From: Saprospiraceae bacterium UBA1994
Lineage (GTDB): Bacteria; Bacteroidota; Bacteroidia; Chitinophagales; Saprospiraceae
DNA length: 64,000 nt
Assembly: GCA_002335865.1 (NCBI GenBank)
Contig: DDCY01000015.1
Span: 45,219-109,218, forward strand
Direction: 5' to 3'
Shown: positions 7,320 through 16,816 of the stretch, one piece after another
Position numbering within the stretch: the stretch's first letter is position 1
Layout: every line of letters begins with the position of its first letter
The notes under the pieces: generated by a model
Told to the model about the DNA's origin: nothing
Database searches by the model: none
What the model saw: only the letters and a program-made list of their open reading frames with translations
Position numbers and translations under genes: made by a program

Positions 7320-10316
7320 ATGTATATCAACTGCCATACATACTACAGTCTACGGTATGGTACAATTTCAGACAAAGAATTAATCGAAATTGCAATTTCA
7401 GATCAAGCCACCACTGTGTGCCTTACAGACATCAATAACACTTCTGCATGTCTCAATTTTGTACGATTAGCTCAGGCCGCTGGCATCAAACCAATCATCG
7501 GAATAGACTTCAGAGATGGAGCAAAACAACTGTACGTGGGTATCGCTAAAAACAATAATGGCTTTCATCAACTCAATAATTATTTATCTTATTACAAACA
7601 CAGAAAATTATCTTTTCCAGAAATCGCAGTGGAGCTAGAGGATGTGATATTCATCTATCCATTTGAGCAAGTGATGCTACTCAATAGGCGTACCTTTAGC
7701 GACAACGAATACATCGGTATACCGAGGTACCAACTCAACAAACTAATCTTTACCGATTACTCTCAATATGCGGACAAGTTGGTAGCATTAAATACTTATA
7801 CATTTAGAAATAAAAAAGAATTCAATACTCACAGACTACTGCGTGCGATAGACAATAATGTACTACTAAGTAAACTCGATCTAGAGATGCAAGCCCATGA
7901 AAGAGATATATATTTATCTCAGCAAGAGCTTGCCAAACACTACGAATATTTCCCTCAGATACTAGCTAATACTAAACAACTACTAGAGACCTGTAGCATA
8001 TATTTTGACTTCTCTAAAAATAGACCACACCAAAATAAAATCACCTACACTGGCAGTAGAGACAAAGACGAATTACTCCTCTCTACCCTATGCGATAAAG
8101 GATTACAAACTAGATACCCTACAGTCACCAAAGAGATCACAATAAGAATCAAAAAGGAACTAAACATGATCAAGAAGATGGACTTCATTCCGTTCTTTCT
8201 GGTCAACTGGGATATCATAGATTACGCAATGAAGAAAGGTTACTACCATGTAGGTAGAGGAAGTGGAGCCAATAGTATCGTCGCATATCTACTCGGAATT
8301 ACCGATGTAGATCCTATAGAACTAGATTTATATTTTGAGCGATTTATGAATCTCTATCGAACGAGCCCACCTGACTTCGATATAGATTTTTCTTGGAGAG
8401 ATAGAGAAGATGTAACGCGTTATATTTTTGAACGATTTGGTAGCGAAGGACAGGTAGCACTATTAGCAACTTACAATACATTCAAACATCGTGGAGCAGT
8501 AAGAGAACTCGGAAAAGTATTTGGTCTACCCAAGCATGAAATAGACAAACTGAGCAAAGGGAAATTTAATTACACCCAACTCGATAAGCTCTCGCAACTT
8601 GTCGTCGTATACGCACAGCAGCTAGATGGAAAACCTAATTATCTTAGCATACACTCCGCAGGCATTATCATATGTGAACGACCGATACATTATTATACTG
8701 CTACAGACTTACCACCTAAGGGATTTGCGACTACACAGTTTGATATGATAGTAGCAGAAGACGTAGGTATATATAAGTACGATATACTCGGACAGCGTGG
8801 ACTCGGCAAGATCAAAGATGCGATACAACTCGTAAAAATCAATCAACCAGATGTAGAGTTGCCTGACATTCATGACGTGAAGCCTTTTTTCAAAGATTCT
8901 AAAATAAATAAACTTGTAAGCACCGCAAGATGTATCGGTTGCTTCTATGTAGAATCTCCAGCGATGCGCATATTATTACGTAAGCTGGAAGTCAATACCT
9001 ACCAAGGTCTCGTAGCGGCCAGTTCTATCATAAGACCAGGTGTCGCTAAGAGTGGTATGATGAGAGAATATATACTCAGACACAAAGATCCAGAGCGGAG
9101 AAAACTAGCTCACCCTATACTCTATAAGATCATGCCTGATACCTATGGCATCATGGTATATCAAGAAGACGTCATCAAAGTAGCACACCACTTTGCAGGA
9201 TTAGATCTAGGTGAGTCTGATGTACTCCGTAGAGGCATGAGTGGCAAGTATCGATCTAGAGCAGAATTCGAAAAAATAAGAAATAAATTTATACACAACT
9301 GTATAGACAAAGGATACAAAAAGGAAGTCGTTATGGAAATCTGGTATCAAGTAGAAAGCTTTGCTGGATACGCATTCGCCAAAGGGCACAGTGCATCTTA
9401 TGCGGTAGAGAGTTATCAGAGCCTCTATCTCAAAACCTATTTTCCATTAGAATATATGGTAGCCGTACTCAATAACGGTGGCGGATTTTACAGCCCAGAA
9501 CTGTATGTCCATGAGGCTCGCATACTAGGGGGTAATATACAAGCACCTTGCGTCAATAAGAGTCACTACCCTACGTGGATTTATGACAAAGAAATCTACC
9601 TAGGCTTCCATATGCTACAAGGTCTAGAGGTCCATACTGCACAGCGTATCATCAAAGAACGAAAAGAAAATGGTGCCTTCCAATCATTAGATGACTTTCT
9701 ACATCGGATGGCAATATCTATTGAACAATTGGATTTACTGATCAGAATAAATGCATTTCGATTTACTAATATAGATAAGCGAAACTTACTTTGGAAAGCA
9801 CACTTTGTACTCAAAGCAACACCTGCCAAACAAGAGCATCAGCAAGTATTATTTGATCATAAACCTACGACGACTTATAACTTGCCAGTATTCAATATCA
9901 AAGATTTAGAAAATGCTTTCGATGAAATAGAGCTATTAGGATTTCCATTGTGTCATCCTTTCTTATTACTAAAGGATTCTTTACCAGAGCAAAAGTTTCT
10001 AGCGAAACACTTCTCCAAATATAAAAATAAAATCATCGCGATCTACGGCTATCTTATATCTATCAAAAACACATCTACGACTAATCAAAAACGAATGCAA
10101 TTTGGTAGTTTCCTAGACTACGAAGGCGAATGGATAGACACGGTACACTTTCCACCAGTAGTCGATAAGAATCCATTTAGAGGCAAGGGCATATACTTAC
10201 TCACGGGTAAAGTGGTAGAAGAGTTTGGATTTTATACTATAGAAATGATCAAGATGGAACGATTAGCTTACATAGAAGACAGTAGATTTTCGATGCAACA
10301 GGAAGAAAAAAAATAA
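7320..10316 (+). CDS. C-family DNA polymerase, short DnaE-like (probable error-prone polymerase)
   Basis: 998 residues, clearly shorter than replicative DnaE (~1160). Order: PHP domain (1-~200), palm with catalytic Asp354 and Asp356 in PDFDIDF and third Asp488 in YKYDILGQRGLG, fingers (VYQEDVIKVAHHFAG; GYAFAKGHSASYAVESYQS), helix-hairpin-helix, then an OB-like C-terminal part (residues ~880-990). A clamp-like QQVLFD lies near residue 840. The PHP motif I reads INCHTYYS, i.e. Asn4-x-His6 where metal-binding PHP domains have His-x-His, so PHP chemistry may be lost. The length, and the position beside a Y-family polymerase and LexA-like repressor, resemble DnaE2/ImuC of other phyla, although imuA and imuB are absent. 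Confidence 0.85.
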   Translation: MYINCHTYYSLRYGTISDKELIEIAISDQATTVCLTDINNTSACLNFVRLAQAAGIKPIIGIDFRDGAKQLYVGIAKNNNGFHQLNNYLSYYKHRKLSFPEIAVELEDVIFIYPFEQVMLLNRRTFSDNEYIGIPRYQLNKLIFTDYSQYADKLVALNTYTFRNKKEFNTHRLLRAIDNNVLLSKLDLEMQAHERDIYLSQQELAKHYEYFPQILANTKQLLETCSIYFDFSKNRPHQNKITYTGSRDKDELLLSTLCDKGLQTRYPTVTKEITIRIKKELNMIKKMDFIPFFLVNWDIIDYAMKKGYYHVGRGSGANSIVAYLLGITDVDPIELDLYFERFMNLYRTSPPDFDIDFSWRDREDVTRYIFERFGSEGQVALLATYNTFKHRGAVRELGKVFGLPKHEIDKLSKGKFNYTQLDKLSQLVVVYAQQLDGKPNYLSIHSAGIIICERPIHYYTATDLPPKGFATTQFDMIVAEDVGIYKYDILGQRGLGKIKDAIQLVKINQPDVELPDIHDVKPFFKDSKINKLVSTARCIGCFYVESPAMRILLRKLEVNTYQGLVAASSIIRPGVAKSGMMREYILRHKDPERRKLAHPILYKIMPDTYGIMVYQEDVIKVAHHFAGLDLGESDVLRRGMSGKYRSRAEFEKIRNKFIHNCIDKGYKKEVVMEIWYQVESFAGYAFAKGHSASYAVESYQSLYLKTYFPLEYMVAVLNNGGGFYSPELYVHEARILGGNIQAPCVNKSHYPTWIYDKEIYLGFHMLQGLEVHTAQRIIKERKENGAFQSLDDFLHRMAISIEQLDLLIRINAFRFTNIDKRNLLWKAHFVLKATPAKQEHQQVLFDHKPTTTYNLPVFNIKDLENAFDEIELLGFPLCHPFLLLKDSLPEQKFLAKHFSKYKNKIIAIYGYLISIKNTSTTNQKRMQFGSFLDYEGEWIDTVHFPPVVDKNPFRGKGIYLLTGKVVEEFGFYTIEMIKMERLAYIEDSRFSMQQEEKK

Positions 10317-10371
10317 TTATTTGTTGTTGATCAAAAGATTATTATTAGTTGAAAAATATTATTCCTTGATT

Positions 10372-10404
10372 AAAAAAAAGCCCCTAACCAAAAGGATAGA
10401 GGCT
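10372..10404 (-). terminator. Intrinsic terminator of the metalloprotease gene
   Basis: On the minus strand AGCCTCTATCC-tttt-GGTTAGGGGCT forms a stem with two mismatches, followed by a T8 (plus-strand A-run 10372-10379), 25 bp past the stop codon. Confidence 0.75.
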
Positions 10405-10428
10405 ATATAACTTTCTAACTTTAAAATA

Positions 10429-13400
10429 TTATTTCATCACACTTACTCTATGATACATACTACCCTTTTCTGTTTCTACATAAAGAACATACAAGCCATC
10501 CGCAAGGCGACTTACATCTACAGTTTGCAGATTACTGATCGTGAATTGTGTAAGATCAAGTACAATCTTCCCGTCTATACCTATTAGAGATATTTGCTTC
10601 ACCCTATTAGTCAAATCTAATAGTTCTACCTGCAGAATTTCTGATACAGGATTAGGATATACTTTGATCTCACTACCCACTAGTACATCATATATATCTG
10701 TAAACATAATCAAGAAACTTTCTACACATCCAGAAGCATCCATAACGGTAACCGTATAGTCACCATCTGGCACATCGGTAAAGAATCCATCCATATTAAA
10801 TCCTTCTCCATTGATAGAATAACTGTAACCACTTTCAGCACCACCTATACCAATGACATATAATGTATCTGAACTTGCATAGTAATCCAATCCTATCTCT
10901 GGATTCTCATTTATAGTTACACCCACCTCGGTATATTCTGATCCATTAGCATCTCTTACCGTAATATCGTAAGAGCCACTTGAAAGATCACCGAACACCG
11001 CTTCATCTTGGAAAGGCCCATCATTAATTGAGTATTGGTATGGTCCTAATCCACCAGTAATTCCATTGACAATAATACTTCCGTTAGTTTCGGAAAAACA
11101 TACATCAAGTGTAGTCACTGAGATCGCTGTCACAAATGAAATCGAAAGATCGAATGTGTATATACATCCAACAGCATCTGATATCGTGAGCGTATAATCT
11201 TGAGTAAGATCTATATCTAACAAATTCTCTGATTGGAAATCGATACCATTAGTAGAATACATATATGGCTCAGTGCCACCCATAGCATCTATTACTAAAT
11301 CTCCCATATCTGTAGTATAACTAAAACTAATTGGCAAAGCTGATAACAGCATAACATTATCATAAACCACTACTTTCCCTCCTGCATCTTTTACTGATAT
11401 AGAATATGTACCTGCGGATAGATCCGTAAATATATTGTCTGCAACGAATACACTTTCATTTAGACTATATTCATATGGCTCTATTCCACCGGCAAGAACA
11501 ACTATAATCGATCCATCTTCCACATTAGCACAAACTAGATCAACAATAGATATTTGCGCACTGAGTGTATCTATATTGACAACAAACATACCGCTAGCTG
11601 TACAGTCATTAGCATCTCTTACTATTACATCATAATCACCATTGTCTAAATCTGAAAATACACCCGCAGCATTAAAATTAATGCCATCAATACTATATTC
11701 AAATCCACCAACACCACCTTCTGCACTTGCGTTGATAGCGTAACCCACTAACGATATAGTAAGGATGATTTCATCCGGTTGTGTTAAGGTAATAGAATTT
11801 GATACGCTCTCGACATCATCTGCATCTTTTACATATACGATATAGTCTCCAGCAGATAATCCATCAAAAGTAGGATCATTTTGAAAATTTACGTTATCGA
11901 TACTAAACTGGTAAGGCCCCTGCCCTTCTACTGCTGTAGCAAATATAGTCCCATCAGAACCTCCAAAACATGATACCTGATTCGTTACGGTAGCTACTAC
12001 TTGGAAAGTATTATCCAGTATATTTATATTAATGTATTCGTTTCTCAACCAAGCGCCTGTGCTAGGCACCTGAACATCAACCTTAAATCCATCTACAATA
12101 GCCTCATTTCCTGAGTGCACATATGTCACTGTCCCATTGGCCAATTCTTCTTCCGTCACAGAAGACCCTTCTACTATCTCATCCATGCCTCTCATCAGCG
12201 TACCTTCGTTAGGTAGCTTGGTGATGTATATGGTTACAGAGTCATCACTTTCTACCGTCAGGACAGTATTGTCGAATGGGGCACTTCCTCCATTAATTAC
12301 TATTATATTTTTAGTACCTCCAGTTATCACATCTGGAAATACTACATCGGTACAGACCTCTATGGACCAAGAATTAACAAATCCGCCATCTTGTGGAAAA
12401 TCATCAGCCACAGTAAGTGTCCATGTTCCCATCGAAGGCGTAGAAGTAAAAGGATCCATAGCTTGAAACTCACCGGAGATAGCGGGTTCTGAATCACAAG
12501 TACCCTCAAATTCAATGGCGGTAAACACTGCATCATTACTGAATGTTGCCATTATATCATCTCTTGGACATCCAAAATCACTAGCAGGTACACCTGGTCT
12601 ATCAAATAGATCGAAACTTACATTAGTAGGTGATGCTATTTCTGCCCTTAGATCGCCAGTAAATGTATGTGATATATCTACTGTTATTTTCGCTTGGCTA
12701 AAATCTATATCCATTGGGACTTCCAATATACTCTCAACTTCTCCAACGTCATCAGCTTCTATCTCTACTGGCGTATCATTGACATACTGCACACACCCAT
12801 CACTAGCTGTCCTAAAGGCCTTCGTCTCACTATATTTACCCGTAGAACAAATAGATCGAGCTCTTACTCTCCAATAATATATTGTCCCTTCTTCAAAATC
12901 AGTCCTTGTCACAGTTGAAGATGTTGGCGTCGCTGACGTCACTGGCGCTGATAAAAAATCTGGAGCAGTGCTTAATTGAAATTGATATAAACTAACACCC
13001 TCTTGTGCATCCCATGAAAAATCAACAGATACTGGATCTACATCAGTTGATTCATCAGCTGGAATGGTAGTATTTGTGATTTGTAAATCATCATTCTGGA
13101 TATTGATAGCAAATATTTCATTGATCGTAGTATTCTCTGCCATAGCGGTAAAAGTAGATAAATACGATCCAGCCTCTGCATTCAATAAACCCGTTATAGT
13201 AACATCCACTGACGCGGGAGTAGTTATCGTATTTTCTGAAAGTGTAGCTATTGCGCCATCCGGGAGATTACTCACTGAGAGACTCACCATATCATCAAAT
13301 GCATCTGCAGACATTAAATTAGCTATATAGACCAATTCATCTTGCCCACATGCCACTTGGCTAAATGGTGTGATATCTACACTAAACTCTGCCGTGATGC

Positions 13401-15273
13401 TAAAGTTATCGTCTGACATATCATAAAACACATTATCATTGCCTACTATCACTACTTTTGCCATATCTGTAGGTATATCTGGTACTACTACCTCGTGAGA
13501 TCCATCATTAAATGCATCTTCCGCCAATACGATATCAAATGTCTCCCCTCCATCTATTGATAGAAAGATATCTACCAATGTACTATTGATAGGTGCTGAA
13601 TCGGTGCCACTTACATCCCAAGTTACTTCTTTGATATCTGAAGCAGGCCATACCACATTTGTATTGGGTGCCGTTACTCTAAATGGACTTCCAGTATCGA
13701 AAACATTAACCTTTACATTTACTTCTCCTGTACATCCTACTGAACTATTGTTATCTCTTACCGTACACATGAAATTCATCTCTCTAGTAACTGTCGGCAA
13801 CACCTCCCATGTAGATTCTCCTATTCTACTAGGAAAAAATCTTCGTGAATCTGTATTGGGTGAGTTAGATCTATACATAGGTCCACCAGTATTACTACCT
13901 TGCGGAGGCATATTTGCTATTTCAATGTCCATCTGCTCCCAACAATAGGTCATCATATCTCCATCTGTATCTGTGGCATCAGCGTTCAGAAAAAAAGTTG
14001 TCCTTGCAGGTATAGTGACTACTGCATTGGCCACTGTAACTTCCGGAGCATTATTCGTTGTAGGTATTATCTCTGCACAAGAGTTACCATTACCGGTAAC
14101 AAAATTCGCTATCTCAATAAGATTTACACCGTGAAAGTGATCATCACTATTACTTTGCACATTAGGCGAACAGATACCCGCATACGCCATTATTGTTGAT
14201 CCACTTCCTGGCTCTACTGCAGTACTGTTATTTCTATTTCCTCCACAGCTATTGTTATATGAGTGATTACCACCAAACTGGTGTCCCATCTCATGTGCGA
14301 CATAATCTATATAGAATGGATCATTGATTGGACTACCAAGCCCTGTTACTCCTCTAGCCTTACTATTGTTATTACATGGGCTCCGTAAGTTCGCAACACC
14401 TCCGCCACCAGTACTGAATACGTGACCAATATCATAATAGGCTGAGCCAATAATATCATCGCATGTATTTTGATTTTCAGCAAGCATCGCTCCTCCACTA
14501 TTGTTTGTATATGGATCTGTCGAACCATCTAGAAATATAACCTCATCAGTATTAGCAATTAACTCCATAGTGATTCCTGCATCTCGTTCATAAAGTCCAT
14601 TAACTCTTGCCATGGCTACATTATATTCTACTAACACAGATTCTACAGTACCTCCGTGAAATGATGCATACTCACCCGTACATGCAAGGGCCAATCGATA
14701 TTTACGTAATTCGCAGTCTCCATGTCTTGTAGTCGCAATTTCAACGTCTTCTATATCTCTAGAATCTTCATTCACTAGACATTCAAATTGGTGTCGGGCC
14801 CTTAAACCATAATCATTTCTAAAGTATACAGCGTACTTCTGTTCACTTCCTTTGATATGATCAATGTAAGTAGTTTGAGCACCTTCTCTGAGTATCATTG
14901 CATGCAATCTACTAGCACCATACCCCATACGTATGTATGAACCAGGCACATCTAAGCTATATCCTTTGTATGCCTTTATTCCTGGATACTTAGCGGCTAA
15001 GTCAGGATGAAATACATCCGCCGCTTCTATCATAAACATCTCCATTCCTCCATCAGGAGTAGGTAGTTCTATTCTTGATTCAGAAGTCTTTACCTTTTCT
15101 AATTCCGTCATAAGAGAAGGAAATTCGAGCTGATAACCTTTGTATTTCTCTGGCAAATACTCATTATCGATACTTGACCTTTGCGAGAGATCAGACTTAG
15201 TCCATTGCTGAGCATTTAGGTTGACACCAATAGATACAACAAGTAATAGTATTAGTAACTTTTGTAATTCCAT
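10429..15273 (-). CDS. Secreted modular metalloprotease with P-domain, SprB repeats and T9SS sorting domain
   Basis: 1614 residues. Signal peptide (LLILLLVVSIGVNLNAQ), prodomain-like region, then a metzincin/reprolysin-like catalytic domain with the zinc site HEMGHQFGGNH at residues 327-337 and Met-turn STIMAYAG. Downstream come Ig-like segments, a fibronectin-III-like domain (~735-830), a proprotein-convertase P-domain (~835-985, FTGDLRAEIASP and SWSIEVC), a cadherin/CSPG-like segment (~990-1095), about six SprB-type repeats (~1100-1525; recurring PYQFSID, LSAGDY and VKDA patterns) and a type A sorting domain from VYPNPVSE to the C-terminus. It should cross the outer membrane by T9SS and act at the surface or outside on proteins; the substrate is unknown. 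A terminator follows; about 275 bp lie upstream. Confidence 0.92.
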   Translation of the reverse strand: MELQKLLILLLVVSIGVNLNAQQWTKSDLSQRSSIDNEYLPEKYKGYQLEFPSLMTELEKVKTSESRIELPTPDGGMEMFMIEAADVFHPDLAAKYPGIKAYKGYSLDVPGSYIRMGYGASRLHAMILREGAQTTYIDHIKGSEQKYAVYFRNDYGLRARHQFECLVNEDSRDIEDVEIATTRHGDCELRKYRLALACTGEYASFHGGTVESVLVEYNVAMARVNGLYERDAGITMELIANTDEVIFLDGSTDPYTNNSGGAMLAENQNTCDDIIGSAYYDIGHVFSTGGGGVANLRSPCNNNSKARGVTGLGSPINDPFYIDYVAHEMGHQFGGNHSYNNSCGGNRNNSTAVEPGSGSTIMAYAGICSPNVQSNSDDHFHGVNLIEIANFVTGNGNSCAEIIPTTNNAPEVTVANAVVTIPARTTFFLNADATDTDGDMMTYCWEQMDIEIANMPPQGSNTGGPMYRSNSPNTDSRRFFPSRIGESTWEVLPTVTREMNFMCTVRDNNSSVGCTGEVNVKVNVFDTGSPFRVTAPNTNVVWPASDIKEVTWDVSGTDSAPINSTLVDIFLSIDGGETFDIVLAEDAFNDGSHEVVVPDIPTDMAKVVIVGNDNVFYDMSDDNFSITAEFSVDITPFSQVACGQDELVYIANLMSADAFDDMVSLSVSNLPDGAIATLSENTITTPASVDVTITGLLNAEAGSYLSTFTAMAENTTINEIFAINIQNDDLQITNTTIPADESTDVDPVSVDFSWDAQEGVSLYQFQLSTAPDFLSAPVTSATPTSSTVTRTDFEEGTIYYWRVRARSICSTGKYSETKAFRTASDGCVQYVNDTPVEIEADDVGEVESILEVPMDIDFSQAKITVDISHTFTGDLRAEIASPTNVSFDLFDRPGVPASDFGCPRDDIMATFSNDAVFTAIEFEGTCDSEPAISGEFQAMDPFTSTPSMGTWTLTVADDFPQDGGFVNSWSIEVCTDVVFPDVITGGTKNIIVINGGSAPFDNTVLTVESDDSVTIYITKLPNEGTLMRGMDEIVEGSSVTEEELANGTVTYVHSGNEAIVDGFKVDVQVPSTGAWLRNEYININILDNTFQVVATVTNQVSCFGGSDGTIFATAVEGQGPYQFSIDNVNFQNDPTFDGLSAGDYIVYVKDADDVESVSNSITLTQPDEIILTISLVGYAINASAEGGVGGFEYSIDGINFNAAGVFSDLDNGDYDVIVRDANDCTASGMFVVNIDTLSAQISIVDLVCANVEDGSIIVVLAGGIEPYEYSLNESVFVADNIFTDLSAGTYSISVKDAGGKVVVYDNVMLLSALPISFSYTTDMGDLVIDAMGGTEPYMYSTNGIDFQSENLLDIDLTQDYTLTISDAVGCIYTFDLSISFVTAISVTTLDVCFSETNGSIIVNGITGGLGPYQYSINDGPFQDEAVFGDLSSGSYDITVRDANGSEYTEVGVTINENPEIGLDYYASSDTLYVIGIGGAESGYSYSINGEGFNMDGFFTDVPDGDYTVTVMDASGCVESFLIMFTDIYDVLVGSEIKVYPNPVSEILQVELLDLTNRVKQISLIGIDGKIVLDLTQFTISNLQTVDVSRLADGLYVLYVETEKGSMYHRVSVMK

Positions 15274-15489
15274 GTGTTAGATAGGTTAATTGGAAAATCT
15301 GGTTGTCCAAGATATAAATTTACGAACCCTAATTGATAATAGTATACTTTCTTGTTACAGTTGTCGTAATTGAGTAAAACATTTAATAGCATGTCATAGA
15401 AAGTAAATCTTGCACAAGCCAATATTATATTACATGTTGCGCAGATTCCCAAAAGGCTAACCATTATAGAGCACCAACTACGTTTTTAC

Positions 15490-15521
15490 AAAAAAGCCCT
15501 TAGATGAACATCTAAAGGCTT
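15490..15521 (-). terminator. Intrinsic terminator of pdhA
   Basis: AAGCC-C-TTAGATG (15494-15506) pairs with CATCTAA-A-GGCTT (15509-15521) with one internal mismatch; on the minus strand the T-run corresponds to A 15490-15495. It lies 27 bp after the pdhA stop. Confidence 0.8.
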
Positions 15522-15548
15522 TACTATTTTCAATTTATTCTTCAATGG

Positions 15549-16565
15549 CTAATCCGTTATAAACGGATAATCTTCTTGAACATAATTGTTATCATACAGC
15601 TCAGATGCTAAAGGTAGATCAGATTCGTCGGCAAATTTGACTGCTGCTGCTATCTCATCAATAATAGTATTCTCTATCTTTTCAATTTCTTCAATAGTCG
15701 CTATTTTGCCTTTGATCATTTTGTCTTTTATGATTTCAATTGGATCGAGTGCCTTGTATTTATTCAGCTCATCTTTGGTACGATACTTGGCTGGATCAGA
15801 AACTGAATGCCCTCTATATCTATATGTCTTTATCTCTAAGAAATATGGTCCTTTACCAGATCTAATATGCTTTGCTGCCTTCTCTACTGCTATATGCACT
15901 GCCTCAGGATCCATACCATCAACAGCTTCACTGGGCATATCGAATGCAGATCCAATCTTAAATAAATCAGTAACATTACTAGTACGCTCTACTGAAGTAC
16001 CCATAGCGTACTGGTTGTTCTCTACTATATATAGTACTGGTATTTTCCATGTCATAGCCATATTGAACGACTCGTATAATGCTCCTTGTCTTGCAGCACC
16101 ATCACCAAATATAGTTACACAAAGATTACTTGTACCTCTGTAAGATTCAGCCATAGCTATACCCGTACCAATAGGAATCTGAGCCCCTACTATTCCATTG
16201 CCACCAAAGTAATTGTGCTCCTTAGAGAAAAAATGCATACTGCCACCTTTACCACCAACACAGCCAGTTCCTTTGCCGAATAGCTCAGCCATACAAGAAT
16301 TAGAGTCCATACCTCTACCTAGTGCTATACCATGCTGTCTGTAGGCAGTTACTATTTTATCACCATCTTGCAGTGCGCTCTCCATACCTGCAGAGATAGC
16401 TTCTTGACCTATATATACATGACAAAAACCTCTAATCTTCTGCAATGAATATGCCTTTAGAGTAGCTTCTTCAAACTTTCTAATTCTGTACATATTCTCA
16501 TACCATCCAAGGTATGTCGCTTTGCTAAACTTTGACTTTATTGCATTTTTTGTAGCTACTGCCAT
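15549..16565 (-). CDS. pdhA: Pyruvate dehydrogenase E1 component, alpha subunit
   Basis: 338 residues, normal for the alpha subunit of a heterotetrameric E1. The thiamine-diphosphate motif runs from GDG (154-156) to NN (183-184) in VENNQYAMGT. The phosphorylation-loop-like YRYRGHSVSDPAKYR block and the N-terminal MYRIRKFEE and GFCHVYIGQEA segments are also typical. E1 decarboxylates pyruvate and acetylates the E2 lipoyl group to feed acetyl-CoA. No pdhB or E2 gene is adjacent, so the complex is encoded at several loci. A related branched-chain 2-oxoacid E1 alpha is the main alternative, but the motifs favour PdhA. It is divergent from recF across ~250 bp. Confidence 0.92.
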   Translation of the reverse strand: MAVATKNAIKSKFSKATYLGWYENMYRIRKFEEATLKAYSLQKIRGFCHVYIGQEAISAGMESALQDGDKIVTAYRQHGIALGRGMDSNSCMAELFGKGTGCVGGKGGSMHFFSKEHNYFGGNGIVGAQIPIGTGIAMAESYRGTSNLCVTIFGDGAARQGALYESFNMAMTWKIPVLYIVENNQYAMGTSVERTSNVTDLFKIGSAFDMPSEAVDGMDPEAVHIAVEKAAKHIRSGKGPYFLEIKTYRYRGHSVSDPAKYRTKDELNKYKALDPIEIIKDKMIKGKIATIEEIEKIENTIIDEIAAAVKFADESDLPLASELYDNNYVQEDYPFITD

Positions 16566-16816
16566 CTATCGTTAATTTTTATAATTGTCATTATCATTAA
16601 TCTATTCCTATATCTCCTAATAGAATTCGATATATCCCTACACACCGCAATTATTAGGCCGTGAAAATACAACATTGATCAATTATATTGTTGATACAAT
16701 TAGGAAAATATGTATTAGAGTTACATGTACTTCTTACTATTCATAATATATACTGACTCTTATATCGTGATTAGACGCTAGCTTAGTATCTTTAGATTTT
16801 AAAAATATATCTTATC

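Noticed and set aside
13900..14199. Antisense frames inside the metalloprotease gene
   Set aside because: They are shadows of the long gene, which has full domain support.
15252..15464. Minus-strand 70-residue frame overlapping the metalloprotease start
   Set aside because: It overlaps the well-supported signal peptide in another frame and has no recognisable domain.
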